The position numbers were made by a program, and so were the translations under genes. Shown here in pieces: positions 7,187-17,200 of a DNA stretch of 24,761 nucleotides. Position 1 is the stretch's first letter. The number at the start of each line of letters is the position of its first letter. The DNA comes from Isotricha intestinalis (lineage: Eukaryota > Ciliophora > Litostomatea > Vestibuliferida > Isotrichidae). The notes beneath the pieces were generated by a model, which worked only from the letters and a program-made list of their open reading frames with translations, made no database searches and had not been told where the DNA came from. The stretch is from the NCBI GenBank assembly GCA_023807065.1, contig JAJJLU010003912.1, positions 1-24,761 of the forward strand. Reading direction: 5' to 3'.

Positions 7187-9805
7187 TTATTTCCCAACTT
7201 TCTTCAACTTAACATTTTGAATTTGTTCCATTAAACTAGGTTTCTTAGGTTCAATTACATTGGGCTTCTTAACCTCTTTTTTTTCACTTTTCTGAGTAGG
7301 GACTCTATAAGGAGCAGCCTTAACAACTTTTGGAATAGGAGGAGGAATAGGAATACCTTTCCCAGGGACTCCAGGAACTCCAGGAACAGGTACACTAGGT
7401 ACAGGAGGAACACCTACACTATTATTTGGTATAGGTACTGAAGGAACTGATGGTATATTCGGGACACCAGGTCCTCCTAATTTAGGGACAGGGACTTTGA
7501 GTCCTGTATTGGATAATGGAGGTGGGATCTTTCCTTCTAAAAGTGGAGGGGGTGGGATATTACCTGATGAAGGAGCTATTACTACAGTTTCTGCTACTGG
7601 GATATTTGATGATGAACCTTCTTTTACTTTTGCGAAGTTAGCATTCATAAATTTTAACATATCTTTCATTTTATCTGTTTGATTTATTTTTATTTCTTTT
7701 AAAGGCTCCACTTTTTCATTTTTTATTACTTTATCTCTTGCTGCCATATTTGATGCTAATGTTTCTATTAAAGAATTTATACCACCTTTACTTTTTGGGA
7801 AGGTAGGGTTACTTTTTCTTAAAGAATCTGTATTTTCATCTGTTATTTTATCAAAATGTTTTGGAATATTTTTTGAGTCTTGAACTATTGTTTTTGTTTC
7901 TTTTATTGAGGAAATTTTTTGAGTTATTTTCTCTGATTGACGAAAATCTATTTTTTCTGGTTTTTCTTCTTTTGTTGTTTTTTTCTCTTCGAATTTATTT
8001 AAGAAATTTTTATTTAATTGAGTTGGAACTGGTTTTGGTTCTTCTTTTTTAATTTCATGTTTTTTTTCAATTTCTGAAATTTTATTTGTAATTTTATTTA
8101 TATTTTGAGGTTTTTCTTCTTTTTTATGTTCTACTTTAGGATGTTCTACTTTAGGAGGTTCAACTTTAGGTGGTTCTACTTTAGGAGTTTCTACTTTAGG
8201 ATGTTCTACTTTAGGATGTTCTACTTTAGGAGGCTCTACTTTAGGATGTTCTACTTTAGGATGTTCTACTTTAGGATGTTCTACTTTAGGATGTTCTACT
8301 TTAGGAGTTTCTACTTTAGGAGTTTCTACTTTAGGATGATCAACTTTAGGAGTGTCTACTTTAGGATGTTCTACTTTAGGATGTTCAACTTTAGGTGGTT
8401 CTACTTTAGGAGTTTCTACTTTAGGAGTTTCTACTTTAGGATGTTCTACTTTAGGATGTTCTACTTTAGGAGTTTCTACTTTAGGAGTTTCTACTTTAGG
8501 ATGTTCTACTTTAGGATGTTCTACTTTAGGATGTTCAACTTTAGGTGGTTCTACTTTAGGAGTTTCTACTTTAGGATGTTCTACTTTAGGATGTTCTACT
8601 TTAGGATGTTCAACTTTAGGAGTTTCTACTTTAGGATGTTCAACTTTAGGATGTTCTACTTTAGGATGTTCTACTTTAGGATGTTCTACTTTAGGAGGTT
8701 CAACTTTAGGAGTTTCTACTTTAGGATGTTCTACTTTAGGATGTTCTACTTTAGGAGTTTCTTCTTTTTTATGTTCTACTTTAGGATGTTCTACTTTAGG
8801 ATGTTCTACTTTAGGTGGTTCTACTTTAGGAGTTTCTACTTTAAGATGTTCTACTTTAGGATGTTCAACTTTAGGAGTTTCTACTTTAGGAGTTTCTACT
8901 TTAGGATGTTCTACTTTAGGATGTTCAACTTTAGGAGTTTCTACTTTAGGATGTTCTACTTTAGGATGTTCTACTTTAGGAGTTTCTACTTTAGGATGTT
9001 CAACTTTAGGTGGTTCTACTTTTAGATTTTCTAAATTAGAATTTTGTACTTTTGAAGTTTCTGTTTTATTTTGTTCTATTTTTGGTTTTTGAGATTCTAA
9101 TTTAGATGTTTGTATTTTTGATTGTTGAACTTTTGTAGATTCCTTTTTCAATGGTTCTACTTTTTGAGTTTTATCTTCAGAAATTTCAGCTTTTGGTTGT
9201 TCTTTTACTTTCTCTGTTTTAGGTGGGTCTATTTTATGTTCAACTCTTCCTTGTTCTACTTTAGCACTTTGTATTTTAGGTTGTTCTACTTTAGGTGGTT
9301 CTGTTTTTTTAGGTATTATCTCTTTTTTTGTTTCTACTTTTGGTTTATTTGCTAATTTAATAAAAGGATTATCATTCTTATTTAATGAAGTAACAATATT
9401 ATTTTTATTATTGTTATTATTAATATTAGTATTAGTGTTATTTTTATTATTATTAAATTGAGATATTTTATTTGAAACTGAAGTACCTTTATTGTTATTC
9501 TTTTCATTGATATTTGAAGATAAATTTTTGAAATTGTTTTGTGTAGGTTGTTTTTTTTCAAACATTTTTGTTTTATCCATAATATTTGAAACATTTGAAC
9601 TTGTATTTTGAGTTAATTTATTTTGATTTACTTTGGTTGAATTTTGAATTGGTGTGTGTTGATGAGTTAATGAATTATTTTGTACATTTGAAGTTTGAAG
9701 ATTTGTTTTTTCATGTTCTTTTTTATTTTCTTCAACTATTGTTTTACAAAAATCTTTCAAAGCTGCAAATTCTTCTGCAGAAAATTCTTTTTCGACACCT
9801 TTCAT
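7187..9805 (-). CDS. WH2/polyproline protein with a PKVEx pentapeptide array
   Basis: An 872-residue protein. The order is: a short N-terminal amphipathic segment (FSAEEFAALKDFCKTIVEE), a Gln/Asn/Thr-rich region, a Lys/Glu/Pro-rich lead-in, about 60 tandem pentapeptides PKVE-[H/T/P] (about residues 260-558), a charged linker, then a proline-rich region with PPPP and many VPxVP turns (about 735-830). The last 17 residues, SLMEQIQNVKLKKV, fit the WH2 actin-binding consensus (hydrophobic pair, Ile, then LKKV). WH2 plus polyproline is the layout of actin regulators such as WIP and WASP relatives, where proline runs bind profilin or SH3 proteins and WH2 binds G-actin. A cytoskeletal role is therefore inferred. 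The repeat array is lineage-specific as far as I can tell. Single exon, TAA stop. Confidence 0.75.
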   Translation of the reverse strand: MKGVEKEFSAEEFAALKDFCKTIVEENKKEHEKTNLQTSNVQNNSLTHQHTPIQNSTKVNQNKLTQNTSSNVSNIMDKTKMFEKKQPTQNNFKNLSSNINEKNNNKGTSVSNKISQFNNNKNNTNTNINNNNNKNNIVTSLNKNDNPFIKLANKPKVETKKEIIPKKTEPPKVEQPKIQSAKVEQGRVEHKIDPPKTEKVKEQPKAEISEDKTQKVEPLKKESTKVQQSKIQTSKLESQKPKIEQNKTETSKVQNSNLENLKVEPPKVEHPKVETPKVEHPKVEHPKVETPKVEHPKVEHPKVETPKVETPKVEHPKVEHLKVETPKVEPPKVEHPKVEHPKVEHKKEETPKVEHPKVEHPKVETPKVEPPKVEHPKVEHPKVEHPKVEHPKVETPKVEHPKVEHPKVEHPKVETPKVEPPKVEHPKVEHPKVEHPKVETPKVETPKVEHPKVEHPKVETPKVETPKVEPPKVEHPKVEHPKVDTPKVDHPKVETPKVETPKVEHPKVEHPKVEHPKVEHPKVEPPKVEHPKVEHPKVETPKVEPPKVEPPKVEHPKVEHKKEEKPQNINKITNKISEIEKKHEIKKEEPKPVPTQLNKNFLNKFEEKKTTKEEKPEKIDFRQSEKITQKISSIKETKTIVQDSKNIPKHFDKITDENTDSLRKSNPTFPKSKGGINSLIETLASNMAARDKVIKNEKVEPLKEIKINQTDKMKDMLKFMNANFAKVKEGSSSNIPVAETVVIAPSSGNIPPPPLLEGKIPPPLSNTGLKVPVPKLGGPGVPNIPSVPSVPIPNNSVGVPPVPSVPVPGVPGVPGKGIPIPPPIPKVVKAAPYRVPTQKSEKKEVKKPNVIEPKKPSLMEQIQNVKLKKVGK
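8130..9030 (-). repeat. 15-bp minisatellite encoding PKVEx
   Basis: About 60 tandem 15-base units; on the + strand the unit reads CTACTTTAGGATGTT with variants. On the coding strand each unit gives Pro-Lys-Val-Glu plus a variable fifth residue: His most often, then Thr, then Pro. Silent variants (GTT for GTA) travel with the Pro units. Because 15 is a multiple of 3 and the unit lacks stops, all units also leave long open frames on the + strand. Those are shadows, not genes. One imperfect unit (HKKEE) interrupts the array near 8760-8775 and recurs at its C-terminal end near 8115-8130. Confidence 0.95.
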
Positions 9806-10043
9806 TTAATTTTTTTATATTTTTTCTTTTTATTTTTTATGAAAATAGTTAATTAATTATTGTAAATAAAATTTAATAAACTATTATTTGTTAATCATTT
9901 TTTAAATATCATATATTTATGAAACAAGCAATTCAAATTGTAATTTTAAAGTTTATTTTAATAATATTAATTTAAAAAAATGTTCTTATATAATAAAAAA
10001 AATATTTTATTTACTTAAATTACTAAAAATTAACATTCTAATA

Positions 10044-11090
10044 TTATAAAATTTTCTTCTTTACTTTCATTATTAATTCAAGTTTATTTTTTAACTTGAA
10101 AGTATTTATATTTAATAGTTTTCTTAAACTTTCTCCATTATCATCTTTTTCTTTTTTATCATCAACAAGAACATTTCTTTCAAAAATTCTATATTTCTTT
10201 ATTATTTTATTTCCCCATTTATTTACTTCTTTTTCTTTCATATGATTAACATTATCACAATATTTAATTAAATTTGCATTATTAATTTCCATTAATTCAG
10301 TTCTTCCTGTTTTTTGATTAAATAAACAAGTTTTAATTCTTTTCTTTTCTTTCTTACTTAAAAGAAAATTTTTAATTTCATTAAAATCATGATATAAATG
10401 TTGTTTATTCTTTCTTTTTTTATTTTCTGGTTTTTTCAAATATTTTTCTAAATCATTTTCAATTAATTTTGAAGATGATACAGTTTCATTTATTTTCTTT
10501 TCTAATTCAATTAAATTTTTTTTTGAAATTTTTACATCACTTTTTGCTTTCATTGATCTTCTTGAAGTAATATAAGAAAGATTTTTACTTTTATATTTAG
10601 AATTTCTTTGAAGAAAACAATTTTTAATATTTTTTATTCTATTGTTTTTGAAATTTTCAGCGGTCAAAAAACAATTATTTTTAGGAGTTGAATTATTTAT
10701 AGTTGAAGAAATTGTACTTGGACTTAAACAATTACCAGTTGAATAACTTTTTAAAGAAGTATTATTAAGATTTAAAATATATTTAGAAAATTTTTTATTC
10801 TTTAAATTAAAATTTCTAATTAAACTTCTGGTTGAAAATTTATATTTCAAATTTATTGGACTTTTATTTTCTTTTCTTATATTTGGATATGAAGAATTTC
10901 TTGTTATATTTTCATTTTTCATTTTTAAATATTCTTCAAAGTTTAAATCTTCATATCCTACTCTATTTAAAATATGAACGTTTGAATCCATAAATTTTTC
11001 TTTCAAATTTATTGATGCTATAATTGATGAATTTGGAGAATTGAAAAGATTAAATATATAATGACTTTTTTCTGATCTGTTTGTCATCAA
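10044..11090 (-). CDS. Basic Ser/Asn/Lys-rich protein of unknown function
   Basis: A 348-residue protein; single exon, ending in TAA. The first half is Ser/Asn-rich and disordered in appearance (for example STISSTINNSTPKNN). The second half, from about residue 190, is strongly basic with predicted helices (LIELEKKINETVSSSKLIENDLEKYL, with a later KKEKKRIKT segment and a helical C-terminus). No membrane segment, signal peptide or known domain was recognised. Its codon use is like its neighbours. It lies between two minus-strand genes, with about 240-260 bases of noncoding sequence on each side. Such proteins are frequent in ciliate proteomes. Confidence 0.7.
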   Translation of the reverse strand: MMTNRSEKSHYIFNLFNSPNSSIIASINLKEKFMDSNVHILNRVGYEDLNFEEYLKMKNENITRNSSYPNIRKENKSPINLKYKFSTRSLIRNFNLKNKKFSKYILNLNNTSLKSYSTGNCLSPSTISSTINNSTPKNNCFLTAENFKNNRIKNIKNCFLQRNSKYKSKNLSYITSRRSMKAKSDVKISKKNLIELEKKINETVSSSKLIENDLEKYLKKPENKKRKNKQHLYHDFNEIKNFLLSKKEKKRIKTCLFNQKTGRTELMEINNANLIKYCDNVNHMKEKEVNKWGNKIIKKYRIFERNVLVDDKKEKDDNGESLRKLLNINTFKLKNKLELIMKVKKKIL

Positions 11091-11349
11091 TTATATTAAA
11101 TATTATTTCTTTATTTTTATCATTAATATATTAATATTTATATATTAAAAGAAAATCTTAAAGTATTAATTAATTAATTCAATTTAAATATTTAGAAATT
11201 GAAATATAAAGGATAAATTATACAAGAACTTCATCAAAAGAAGAAAATTAAAAGAATTTAATTATAGTTATTTTTTAATGTATAACATTTTTGTAAAGGA
11301 AAACATAATGAAAACATATGGATTATAAATAAAAATATAAAAATAAATA

Positions 11350-12534
11350 TTATAAATTTTTATTTTTAACCAAATCAAAATCAACAACATAAACTTCAAT
11401 TTCTTTAACAACAAAATTAGGTTCTCCATTAGTTAAAGCATAAGGTTTACAATTATTATTACCATAAGAAGAAGGAAAATCAGATTTATTTAGCATTTTA
11501 TTACATTTATCAAAAAGTAATATATCTCCTCTTCCAAAAGAAGATAAATATTGTGTTTTACATAAAATAGCATTATTAATACAATTATTATTAATAGGAT
11601 ATTTTTCCCTTCTATCTAAAGAAAAAATAAAAGCAGTATTATCTTTTTTAAATTCAAAAGTTCCTTTCCAAGTTTGATTAGTAAAACCTCCAAAACGATT
11701 TCCTTTTATTGTTTCTATTAAAGTTAATGTTGGAACTGCATTATCACATTTTATGTGAAAATAATTAGAATCAAAAAAATCCAATGAACCTACATATATT
11801 TGTTCAAGTTTTATTGCTCTTTCTCTACTCAACCATAATGATATTAATTCTATTTCTTCTTTATAACGAATTATTGAACTATGAATTCCTAATAATTTAT
11901 ATATTTCCTCTTCTTCATTCCTTTTATTATAAGTATTTCCATAGTTCATTATTTGATTATTCATATAACTATTATTCATATTATTCATTTTTCTTTCTTC
12001 TTTTTCTTTTTCAATTTTCTGAAGAATTTCATTTATTGATATATTTAATTGATTTATTTTGTTTTCTAATTCATCATATTTTTTCTCTGTTTTATTTATA
12101 TTATTTGTATGATCCTTTACATCTAATTCTAATTTAGAAACTAATTCTTCATTATTTTCAATATCTGCATCCATATATTCTGTCATGAAATCTAAATTAA
12201 AAGAAAAAGTATTATTTCCTTCCGTGTAAAATATAATATTTAATTCTTTTTCTTTTTTAATACTTATTAAAATTTTTCCGGTTGAAATTAAATTCCCTAA
12301 TTCTTGAAATATTGAATTAATACTTTCAAATTTTTTATATTTAATATATTGATTAATAGTATCTAAAAGAAAAGTAATCTTATAACAATCATAAAATAAA
12401 TTAGATTTTTTTAATAAAATGGTAAAACAAAAAGAATTAAATTGATTTCTACTTTCTCTTAAATATAAATAATAAATTTTCTGATTGTTGTTGTCGAAAT
12501 ATTTATAAAAATTTTTGGATTTATTTTCATTCAT
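11350..12534 (-). CDS. Coiled-coil TLDc-domain protein
   Basis: A 394-residue protein. Residues about 1-125 form a conserved-looking N-terminal region, and about 130-190 a coiled coil (heptad-like KLELDV...KKYDELENKINQLN). A TLDc domain fills about 230-394. TLDc landmarks visible are a start near ERAIKLEQIYVGSLD, the GNRFGGFT turn followed by W, the AFIFSLD strand, the SFGRGDILLFD stretch (the usual FG.G.DL motif), and a final strand, VKEIEVYVVDF. In animals, TLDc proteins such as OXR1 and NCOA7 bind V-ATPase and affect oxidative stress resistance. Coiled-coil-TLDc proteins are expanded in ciliates, where their role is not known. The gene is divergent from the DHHC gene, with only 34 bases between the two start codons. 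Confidence 0.8.
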   Translation of the reverse strand: MNENKSKNFYKYFDNNNQKIYYLYLRESRNQFNSFCFTILLKKSNLFYDCYKITFLLDTINQYIKYKKFESINSIFQELGNLISTGKILISIKKEKELNIIFYTEGNNTFSFNLDFMTEYMDADIENNEELVSKLELDVKDHTNNINKTEKKYDELENKINQLNISINEILQKIEKEKEERKMNNMNNSYMNNQIMNYGNTYNKRNEEEEIYKLLGIHSSIIRYKEEIELISLWLSRERAIKLEQIYVGSLDFFDSNYFHIKCDNAVPTLTLIETIKGNRFGGFTNQTWKGTFEFKKDNTAFIFSLDRREKYPINNNCINNAILCKTQYLSSFGRGDILLFDKCNKMLNKSDFPSSYGNNNCKPYALTNGEPNFVVKEIEVYVVDFDLVKNKNL

Positions 12535-12568
12535 GTTTAAATAATATATTAAATTTAAAAAAATAAAT
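12535..12568. promoter_or_regulatory. 34-bp divergent promoter region
   Basis: Everything between the start codons of the minus-strand TLDc gene and the + strand DHHC gene. It is almost wholly A/T. Both 5' UTRs and any shared promoter must fit in these bases or lie inside the neighbouring coding sequences. No specific motif was recognised. Confidence 0.5.
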
Positions 12569-13351
12569 ATGAAAACAACGAATATTTTAAGTAAAAAAAA
12601 TAAAGGAGAAAAAGAATTTTTAAAAAACCAGAATACATCAGATTTAGATCTTAATTTAAAAGTATCAGATATATCATTTAAGAAAGGAAGTTATAATAAA
12701 TTTAAAAACTCATTATTTAATAGATTTTCGGAAGAACCAATAACAAATGATAAAGAAAGACCAAAAATATTTGGAAATAATATTTATATAAAAAATCCTT
12801 TTAAATGTGGAAATATTTATTGTTTATTTTATAAAAAAAATGAACCTTTAATTACTTTAGGACCACAATTTTATTTTTCTTTATTATTAATATTTATAGT
12901 TAATTTAACAAATATTTTTGCATTACTTTTTCTTTATAATAAATTACATTATTTATTTCATTTCCCAGGATTAATTTTATATTTATTTCAATCATATTCT
13001 CATTTATATACAATGTTAATTAATCCTGGAATACCAAAAAAAAAATGGTATTTTCATAATAATTTAATTAAAAAAATAACAAAAGATCCAATTTTTAATT
13101 CTCAATTTAATTTTGAAAAATATCAAATTTGTAAAAAATGCAGTTTACTAATTGATAAAAATTTAAATGTTGTTCATTGTGAAATTTGTAATATATGTTG
13201 TGAAGAATATGATCATCATTGTCCTTGGATTGGGAAATGTATTGGTAAAAATAATAATAAAACTTTTGGATGGTTTTTATTAGCTTCTGTTCTTTTTTTT
13301 ATTTACATCATTATATTGTGTATTATTGTCTTAATAATATCTTATCTATAA
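12569..13351 (+). CDS. DHHC-type protein S-palmitoyltransferase, short form
   Basis: A 260-residue membrane protein. After a hydrophilic N-terminus of about 95 residues come two membrane segments (about 101-123 and 129-150) and an INPGIP motif at 151-156, the counterpart of the DPG motif. The cysteine-rich domain follows (188-237): C-x2-C, HC-x2-C-x2-C, then DHHC at 215-218 and PWIGKCIGKNN. All zinc ligands and the catalytic Cys are present. The enzyme transfers palmitate to cysteines of proteins at endomembranes. Only one membrane segment (about 235-260) follows, and the protein ends in it with TAA TAA. Typical members have a fourth membrane segment and a cytoplasmic tail with a TTxE motif, both missing here. 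I found no downstream exon to restore them. Confidence 0.88.
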   Translation: MKTTNILSKKNKGEKEFLKNQNTSDLDLNLKVSDISFKKGSYNKFKNSLFNRFSEEPITNDKERPKIFGNNIYIKNPFKCGNIYCLFYKKNEPLITLGPQFYFSLLLIFIVNLTNIFALLFLYNKLHYLFHFPGLILYLFQSYSHLYTMLINPGIPKKKWYFHNNLIKKITKDPIFNSQFNFEKYQICKKCSLLIDKNLNVVHCEICNICCEEYDHHCPWIGKCIGKNNNKTFGWFLLASVLFFIYIIILCIIVLIISYL

Positions 13352-13442
13352 TAATGTTTTTTATATATATAAAATAATAAAATGTTAAATTTAAAAAATA
13401 AAAAAAAGTAAAAATGTTTAATTATATATTATAAAAAATTTT

Positions 13443-14159
13443 ATGACTGACTTTAACAAAAAATTTAAGGATTTAAATCACAAAATTACTAAAATTACAG
13501 AAGAAACAAAAATTCATAATAAAATAGTTAATCAATATATTAATAAATTAGATGATATTGAATATAAAACTCAAAAGAAAATTTCTTCATTAGATAATTT
13601 TTTATCAAATATAAAAGAAGATTATACTAAATTATCAAATTTATTTGAAAAATCAAATACTTATAAAAATAATAGTACTAATAATATTATTAATCAATTA
13701 AACAATCATATTGAAACAGATTTAAAAATAAGTAAAAATGATAAATTAAATTATATTAATTCAATTTTTGGAAAATTAGAAGATACGTTAAATTATATAA
13801 AAGAAAGAAAAATAAAAGAAAGAAAAAATTTAGAAAAAGAAATTGAGGATATAAAAAATTTCTCTGAAAATATAATTGATAAAAGCACAAAAAAAATTGA
13901 AAAAAGAAGAGAAAGTTATAAACATATTATTGAAGAAGTTAAAAATGATTGTCAAAATGAATTTAATAATATTAATAAAAAAATAAAAGATGAAGAAGAT
14001 AAAAGAAATAATAATTTAGAAGATTTAAAAAATCATTCAAAAGAAGTAGAAGAAAGAATTAATGAAGAATTTGAAAATCAAAAAATGAAAAAAGAAAAAT
14101 TTGAAGAAAATATATTTTCAATAATTGAAGAAACATGTAATAAACTAATAGAATCTTAA
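13443..14159 (+). CDS. SF-assemblin-like striated-fibre protein
   Basis: A 238-residue, almost wholly alpha-helical protein rich in Lys, Glu and Asn with no Pro. It has a short non-helical head, a long continuous coiled coil, and a C-terminus ending IFSIIEETCNKL, which matches the conserved SF-assemblin end (LEETC). SF-assemblins form the striated fibres attached to basal bodies in algae and ciliates, and related fibres in apicomplexans. Length (about 240) and layout fit the family. The gene lies 91 bases downstream of the DHHC gene and 99 bases upstream of the P5B ATPase, all on the same strand. The alternative is another basal-body coiled-coil protein. Confidence 0.65.
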   Translation: MTDFNKKFKDLNHKITKITEETKIHNKIVNQYINKLDDIEYKTQKKISSLDNFLSNIKEDYTKLSNLFEKSNTYKNNSTNNIINQLNNHIETDLKISKNDKLNYINSIFGKLEDTLNYIKERKIKERKNLEKEIEDIKNFSENIIDKSTKKIEKRRESYKHIIEEVKNDCQNEFNNINKKIKDEEDKRNNNLEDLKNHSKEVEERINEEFENQKMKKEKFEENIFSIIEETCNKLIES

Positions 14160-14258
14160 AACAATAAATTTAATTTAATAATTTTTTTGGTTAAAATAAA
14201 CATAATAATTATAATTTAATTTAAAAAAAATAAACTAAAAAATTTAAAAAAATAAAAA

Positions 14259-17200
14259 ATGTCAAAGACAATAAAATTAAATGATATAGATAATGATATA
14301 TTTAATGTAATATCAAATATAAAATTTTATCCAAGAACAGAAATAACAAACACTCATAGAGGAACAGTAGATGATCATATAGAAATGGTAATATGTTATA
14401 AAGTAGATGAATGTAAATATTATTTAACTTTTTTTGGTTATATAATAACTTTTGGAATTCTATTTTTAATGACTTATCTTTATAATAATTTAACATTAAA
14501 ATTATATTGTAAAACTTGTCTTCCTGATGAATGTCAATATGTTCAAATTGTTGATTTTAATAAAAAAAAATATGTTTGTAAAGTTAAAAAACAAAATTTA
14601 GAAGAAATGAATTTTATTATTCAAAAAAATCAAATTAATCCTAAAGAAAAATGCTATTTGAAAATTGATTTAAATAGTAAATATATAAAAAATAATGTTG
14701 ATATAATGGATGGAAATAAAATTGGAATTACTTTTATTTTTAAAAATGTTAAATATTTTTATAATTATAGAAAAGCTTGTTTTGTTCCCTCTTTTTTTAG
14801 TTTAAGTGATTATACAAATAAAGAAGTTATAGATTTATTTTATAAAAAAGAAAAAATAAATGAAGAAGACTTAGAAAATTATAATTCTCCAAATTTATCA
14901 GAATACAATTTCTTACTTAATAAATATGGTTTAAATGAATTATTAGGAGAATCAAAATCACTTTTATCAATAATATTACATAACTTTTTTAAATTTTTAA
15001 ATTTATATACAATATTCTGTATTTTTATTTGGGTATCAACAAATTATGCATCTTTTGCATTTATAATATTAATCATTCAAATAATAATTACAATATATAA
15101 CATATATTCAACATATAAAATGACATCACAAATATATAATATAAAAAGAGAAGAAGGAGAAGAATTATCATTTTTTGACATAAAGAAAAAAAGTATATTA
15201 AAACAATCAAAAAATAAAAACACCAGGATATCAATATCAAAATCTCAAATAAGAGATTCAATAAGTAATTTAACATATAAAAAAAATTATTCATCATATA
15301 TAAGAAATTTAAATAAGGAAATAGAAAATAATATAAAAAATATATATGATCCAAGTACAATAGTTCCAGGAGAAATAATAAAAATTCATTCTAATCATAG
15401 AATGTATTTTGATGGATTAATTTTAAATGGTTTTTGCACTGTAGATGAAAGTGAATTAACTGGTGAAACAAGTGAAGTTTATAAAACTCAATTACCTTAT
15501 TCAAATGATATTTTTAAATATCAAAATAATAATCATTTCCTTTTTCAAGGTACTACTATTATTCAATGTGCAAATGAAAATAATAATGATTTAATCACTG
15601 TTTTAGTTTTAAATACTGGAATGAATACTCAAAGAGCTAATTTATTATTAAATTTAGCTTTTGCAAAAATTGGAAATTATTCTTTTTATAAAGATATTTG
15701 GATTTTTTCTTTAATTATGTTTTCATTTTGGTTAATTAGTTCAATTTATATAAAATTTTATCTTAAATTTTCTTCAATATATATTATTGAATTATTAACA
15801 ATTATAATTCCTCCTATTATTAATATTACTCTAACTTTAAGTACAAATAGATATAAAAAAACTTTATTAAATCAAAAAATTCATTGTATTAATAAAGAAA
15901 AAATAACTGCTGCAGGGAAAGCTAATATTATATGCTTAGATAAAACTGGAACTTTAACTGAAGATGAATTCGAATTATTTGGTTATCAATTTACAATGCC
16001 TAATTTTGATAATGAGAAAAATATTAATTTAAATAAGAAAAATAATGATAATTCTTTTGATGATGACAGTGATATTATTTTAAGTAAAGTTGAAGTTTCT
16101 TCTAAAATTTTAAATAAAATTCATCAAAGTTTTTGGAGAAATTATTTAATGAATAATAATGAAAATTACCAAGAAAATCCTAGATATAATATTATTTATT
16201 TTACAGAATGTTTAGGTTGTTGTCATGGAATAGATAAATTTGAAGATCAATATTTAGGAGATTCAATTGATAAAAAAATGTTTTGTAGTGTGAAATGGAT
16301 GATTCAAAATGAAGAAAATAAAGAAACAAAGGAAAATAAAAGATATATAATGCCTTCCAATTTATATAAAATAACAGAAAAATCTTTTTTTGAAGAAATA
16401 AAAGAAAATATAATAAAAAAGGAGAAAAAAATAAATGATAATAAAAATAATAATACAATAAATTCATCTCAATATAAAATCCTAATAGAAAAAATGTATA
16501 ATTTTAATTCAGAATCTCAATCAATGACAGTGATAACAAAAAATATATTAGATAAAAGTAGAAGAATATATATAAAAGGAGCACCAGAAAGAATTTTAGA
16601 AAAATGTACAAAAAAATCAAAACCAAATAATATTAATGAATTAATAATGAATTTAACTAGAAAAGGTTTAAGAGTAATTGCTTGTGCAACTAGATTATTA
16701 AAAAAAACAGAATATATTAATAATAATATAAATTATGAAATAAATCCAATTAATATTGAAAAAGGAATGACATTTTTAGGTTTAATTATATTTAAAAATC
16801 CATTAAAGAAAGATACTCAATCTGTAATTCAAAAATTATCTGCTTCTAAATTTTTATTAGTTATGTCAACAGGAGATAATGAATGTACTTCATATTATGT
16901 TGCCCAACAATCAAAAATGATTGATAATACAATTAAAAAAAGATATGTTTTTGATTTAGAAAAAAATAATCACTTATATATGGAAATTCAACAAGTAGAA
17001 AATTCATTGTTATCAACAGAAACATTTTACAACACAACTTTTAATGTTGAAAATTCAAATAATTTAGAAAAAATATCAGAAATAATAACAAAGCAAAAAG
17101 CAATAGTAAGTATGAGTGGAGCAGCTTTAAATTACATAATAAAAAAATTAAAAGAATCAAAAGAAAAATATATAGATAATGAAAGAAAATGTTTGAAAAA

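Noticed and set aside
8105..9092. Two long + strand frames made of FYFRM and STLGC pentapeptides
   Set aside because: They exist only because the 15-bp repeat lacks stops in every frame. The minus-strand frame continues on both sides into normal protein with WH2 and proline-rich parts.
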